From the NCBI GenBank assembly GCA_030596405.1, contig JAUVKB010000021.1, forward strand, positions 1 to 16,570: DNA of 16,570 bases. Direction: 5' to 3'. This DNA comes from Deltaproteobacteria bacterium (GTDB lineage Bacteria; Desulfobacterota; Desulfobacteria; Desulfobacterales; JAUVKB01). The position numbers were made by a program, and so were the translations under genes. A model generated the notes under the pieces. It had not been told where the DNA came from. It saw only the letters and a list, made by a program, of their open reading frames with translations, and made no database searches. Below, in pieces: positions 14,229 to 16,570 of this stretch; positions within the stretch are counted from its first letter, which is position 1, and each line of letters starts with the position of its first letter.

Positions 14229-14634
14229 AAGTCTCAACCACTCTTCCGGTATTGCCGGTGTCGTTTTTTTTCTCCTTGAACCTGGATGTCAAACGATTTA
14301 ATTGATCCGAAAAGGAAAACGGCGCATTTTCACCATGCACATTTTTAAATTTATCAAGTATCTTCTCATCCTTAATTTTATCCAGACAACAAATACTATC
14401 GTTTGTAATTCCTACAACCAATATGCAACCTGGAATTTCCACCAGTAAAATATTTTTTTTAACTCCTATACAACTGTTCGCCAGCACCCTGATCGGTTTT
14501 TCGGCGGGCCCGCCATTATCATTTTTAAGCATACGCTTTATGAAATAGAAAACGGTCAGCAGCAAAGCTAAAACCAGAAACAGGGAAGCTGTCATTTTCA
14601 CCATGGTTGTTATCATGTCAGGATCTGTATTCAT
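14221..14634 (-). CDS. fliO: Flagellar biosynthesis protein FliO
   Basis: A 137-residue protein. An N-terminal membrane helix at about 10-30 is followed by basic residues (KRMLK) and a small cytoplasmic domain with VLANSCIGVKKNILLVEIPG, the typical FliO core. FliO is poorly conserved and assists assembly of the FliP ring of the flagellar type III export gate. Identification rests on this core and on its position between fliN and fliP. The start overlaps the fliN stop (ATGA) and the 3' end overlaps the fliP start. The C-terminal tail is charged and looks disordered. Confidence 0.88.
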   Translation of the reverse strand: MNTDPDMITTMVKMTASLFLVLALLLTVFYFIKRMLKNDNGGPAEKPIRVLANSCIGVKKNILLVEIPGCILVVGITNDSICCLDKIKDEKILDKFKNVHGENAPFSFSDQLNRLTSRFKEKKNDTGNTGRVVETYE

Positions 14635-15035
14635 CTTAGCTTTTCTATTCTATCCATTGGACTTATAATTTCAGTAAATCGCACGCCGTATTTCTCATTT
14701 GTAACCACAACTTCTCCCCTTGCAATCAACTTTTGATTTGCCAATATATCCAGGGTTTCACCGGCTGTTTTTGAAAGCTCAACAACAGTTCCCTGCCCCA
14801 GTTTAAGCAAATCGTTTATCAGCATGCTAGTTCTTCCCAGCTCAACGGTAATCTCTAAGGGGATGTCAAGAATGATGTCTATATTGTCTTGCGGCTGATC
14901 TGCGGACCTGGCGCTGATATTGGAAAATTCATAAGGAATTTTCTTCCCCTTGTTTTGTTCATCTATTCCGGGAGTCATAGACGAATCAATATTATTCACT
15001 GTGGTTTTCTTTTCACTTTCATCACTTGTAATCAT
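14631..15035 (-). CDS. fliN: Flagellar motor switch protein FliN
   Basis: A 134-residue protein with a variable polar N-terminus (about 1-50) and a C-terminal SpoA domain (about 55-130). The domain shows the family pattern DIPLEITVELGRT, then LLKLGQGTVVELSK, ending in a conserved EI-SP-DRI segment. FliN forms the lower C-ring and takes part in docking export substrates. Its start lies just after the G-rich end of fliM, which probably supplies the ribosome binding site. The TGA stop overlaps the fliO ATG in an ATGA arrangement, indicating translational coupling. This is one of several normal TGA stops in the window, which matters for interpreting the fliA interruption. Confidence 0.96.
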   Translation of the reverse strand: MITSDESEKKTTVNNIDSSMTPGIDEQNKGKKIPYEFSNISARSADQPQDNIDIILDIPLEITVELGRTSMLINDLLKLGQGTVVELSKTAGETLDILANQKLIARGEVVVTNEKYGVRFTEIISPMDRIEKLR

Positions 15036-15044
15036 GGCTGCTTT

Positions 15045-16025
15045 TTACCCCCCTCCCCCATTATTTTTAATCAAACTTGTCACTTCAACGGCGCGATTTC
15101 CTTTAACTATTCCGGGAAAACCTGTATATTTAGGAATTCCTTCAATTTTTATGGCGATAGGATCATGCGGGCCTATATCCAGAGAAATAATATCATCCAC
15201 GCCAAGACCCAGCAACTCGCGCACGGCAAACGTCTTTTTGCCTATCTCGGCGACAATATTTACATAACTATCATCCAGAAGATTCTTGATCAGGTCACTC
15301 CATACATTTTCCGTATCTTTCTTCCGCAGGTACAGTGATGAAATCTTGTCTTTAATCGGTTCCAGCATAATATAGGGTATGCAAAGATGCATATTTCCTT
15401 CAAATTCATCTCCTGCAAGTTTTATTACAACAACTATTGTGGGTTCATCAGGGTTGATAACATGCACATATTCAGGTTTGGTTTCAGTCTTTTTCAGGGA
15501 ATTATTTATCGGATAGACATCTTCGGATGCTTTATCCAAATCATTGAGCACATCGATCACAAATTTATTCATCATCTCTTTTTCTATTACCGTAAATTCC
15601 CGTATCTGCTCCAATGGCTTCCCTTCACCACCGAACATGCAGTCAATCAAAGAGAAAACAATGTCCGGCTCTATTACCAGCAACGCAGTCCCAATGAGCG
15701 GATCGACATTAAACATATTAAAACTCGTGGGATTGGAAAAAGCCTTCATAAAAATTCCGAAGTTGACCATTTCCGAGGATACAACTTCTGCGTTAATCGT
15801 TTTCAAAAATGCGGATGAAAGCGATTTGCACAGCAAACCGACAAATTTATCCCATACTTCTTCAAGCGCGCCAAACTGGTCCTGCAAAATAACGCTGTGC
15901 GATGTCAAATCATAGTTTTTAACCTCGACCTCACCTGCTTTTTCTCCTTCAAGGTCAACCGTTCCATCAGACATGGCCGAAAGCAGAGCATCAATTTCTT
16001 CTTGTGATAATATTTGATCGGACAT
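15045..16025 (-). CDS. fliM: Flagellar motor switch protein FliM
   Basis: A 326-residue protein. It starts MSDQILSQEEIDALLSAM, which carries the conserved LSQEEIDALL peptide that binds phosphorylated CheY. The middle domain (about residues 45-230) is CheC-like and contains the FGGEGKP turn near 130-137. The C-terminal part (about 245-320) is a SpoA domain that contacts FliN. FliM forms the C-ring of the motor with FliG and FliN and sets rotation direction. The presence of the CheY-binding peptide indicates chemotactic control. The last four residues are glycines, encoded by a G5-A-G6 tract immediately before the TAA; this tract also lies just upstream of fliN. fliN starts 9 bases downstream. 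Confidence 0.97.
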   Translation of the reverse strand: MSDQILSQEEIDALLSAMSDGTVDLEGEKAGEVEVKNYDLTSHSVILQDQFGALEEVWDKFVGLLCKSLSSAFLKTINAEVVSSEMVNFGIFMKAFSNPTSFNMFNVDPLIGTALLVIEPDIVFSLIDCMFGGEGKPLEQIREFTVIEKEMMNKFVIDVLNDLDKASEDVYPINNSLKKTETKPEYVHVINPDEPTIVVVIKLAGDEFEGNMHLCIPYIMLEPIKDKISSLYLRKKDTENVWSDLIKNLLDDSYVNIVAEIGKKTFAVRELLGLGVDDIISLDIGPHDPIAIKIEGIPKYTGFPGIVKGNRAVEVTSLIKNNGGGG

Positions 16026-16039
16026 AATTTGTTTTGCCT

Positions 16040-16501
16040 TTACTGGATTACAAATTCAGTAAAATATATGTTGTTTATACTCCCCTTTTGCAAAAAACTA
16101 TTCAGCTTCTCTACTATTTCATTGCGCAGAGCTATTTTCCCATCTATATTGTTAACATCTTCAAACCGTTTGGTTGTAAGGATCATCAAAATGCTGTCTC
16201 TTATCTGAGGAAGCCGGCCTTCTAATTCTTCGGCCAGCTCATTTTCACTATAATCGAGATCCATTGTGATCCTTAAGTACCGTTTTCCATCCGTACTCGC
16301 AAGATTGGCTATAAATGTATCTACTGAATAAATAGTCCCGATGCTGTCTGTTTTTTCCTGTTCACTTGCTTCCTCAACCACCTCTTTATTTTGTGATTCA
16401 AGTGAGGCCAGTTTATTCCAGAGCAGAAAAAAGACTCCCCCCGTCGAGACTAAAAAAAACAGACCGGCAATAATAATAATTATCAGCACTTTTTTTGACA
16501 T
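16040..16501 (-). CDS. fliL: Flagellar basal body-associated protein FliL
   Basis: This 153-residue protein has a basic start (MSKK) and one membrane helix at about residues 5-27. A short charged, acidic linker follows, then a periplasmic domain ending in FTEFVIQ. The end pattern YFTEFVIQ and the segment with RYLRITMDLDY are typical of FliL. FliL surrounds or supports the MotAB stator at the inner membrane and affects torque and stator stability. The ATG is preceded by AAAGGGGAAAAAT, a good ribosome binding site that lies inside the end of the upstream motB-like gene. The gene ends 14 bases before fliM. Length and topology are normal. Confidence 0.93.
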   Translation of the reverse strand: MSKKVLIIIIIAGLFFLVSTGGVFFLLWNKLASLESQNKEVVEEASEQEKTDSIGTIYSVDTFIANLASTDGKRYLRITMDLDYSENELAEELEGRLPQIRDSILMILTTKRFEDVNNIDGKIALRNEIVEKLNSFLQKGSINNIYFTEFVIQ

Positions 16502-16502
16502 T

Positions 16503-16570
16503 TTATTTTTCCCCTTTTGCTGTCAATACAATTTCCACCCTTCTGTTTCCGGCTCTTAATTTAAGTATAT
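16503..16570 (-). CDS. motB: MotB-like stator protein, C-terminal fragment (5' end outside window)
   Basis: Only the last 21 codons and a TAA stop (16503-16505) lie in the window. The reading frame runs from 16568 and includes AGNRRVEIVL, followed by a short basic tail. The RRVEIVL pattern is typical of the end of the OmpA-like peptidoglycan-binding domain of MotB, the stator subunit anchored to the cell wall. The stop is one base from the fliL ATG, so the two genes are probably co-transcribed and translationally coupled. motB followed by fliL is a common order. The fragment is too short to exclude another OmpA-domain protein. Confidence 0.6.
   Translation of the reverse strand, partial: ILKLRAGNRRVEIVLTAKGEK

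Noticed and set aside
1..16570. Mobile element, CRISPR array, tRNA or horizontally acquired island
   Set aside because: No transposase, integrase, spaced repeat array or tRNA fold was seen. All genes are flagellar or flagella-associated, on one strand and of similar composition.

Overview
The window is a nearly gap-free run of flagellar genes, all on the minus strand. Transcription therefore runs from high to low coordinates. No rRNA, tRNA, insertion sequence, CRISPR array or convincing intrinsic terminator was seen. The protein set points to a Gram-negative, polarly flagellated bacterium: FlgA/FlgH/FlgI build periplasmic and outer-membrane rings, and FlhF/FlhG control flagellar place and number. 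The gene order, moderate GC content and sigma54-like promoters fit Desulfobacterota/Deltaproteobacteria best. That assignment is inference, and no lineage marker is present.

Layout in the direction of transcription. (1) 16570-12395: the 3' end of a motB-like stator gene, then fliL, fliM, fliN, fliO, fliP, fliQ, fliR. Genes touch or overlap, giving the motor switch followed by the inner-membrane export gate. (2) 12382-6095: flhB, flhA, flhF, flhG, fliA, which are the export switch, export platform, polar-placement GTPase, its ATPase antagonist, and sigma28. A sigma54-like element lies in the flhB-flhA gap. (3) 6013-5354: two small genes. The first is a charged 69-residue protein of unknown function. 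The second is a 139-residue single-pass membrane protein whose architecture and position recall SwrB/DUF2802-type flagellar proteins. (4) 5353-5114: the largest non-coding gap (240 bp), carrying a very good sigma54 -24/-12 element. (5) 5113-22: flgF, flgG, flgA, flgH, flgI and a short flgJ lacking a muramidase domain, i.e. the rod and the P- and L-rings.

Most of this is a standard flagellar cluster, and I did not find a wholly new system. The items worth following up are: an in-frame TGA replacing a conserved glycine codon in fliA, while TGA is used as a normal stop by several neighbours; a four-copy 13-bp tandem repeat spanning the flgG stop and reaching the flgA start; FlhB with NPTR where NPTH is usual; the SwrB/DUF2802-like gene beside fliA; and two candidate sigma54 promoters that would split the cluster into separately controlled blocks.
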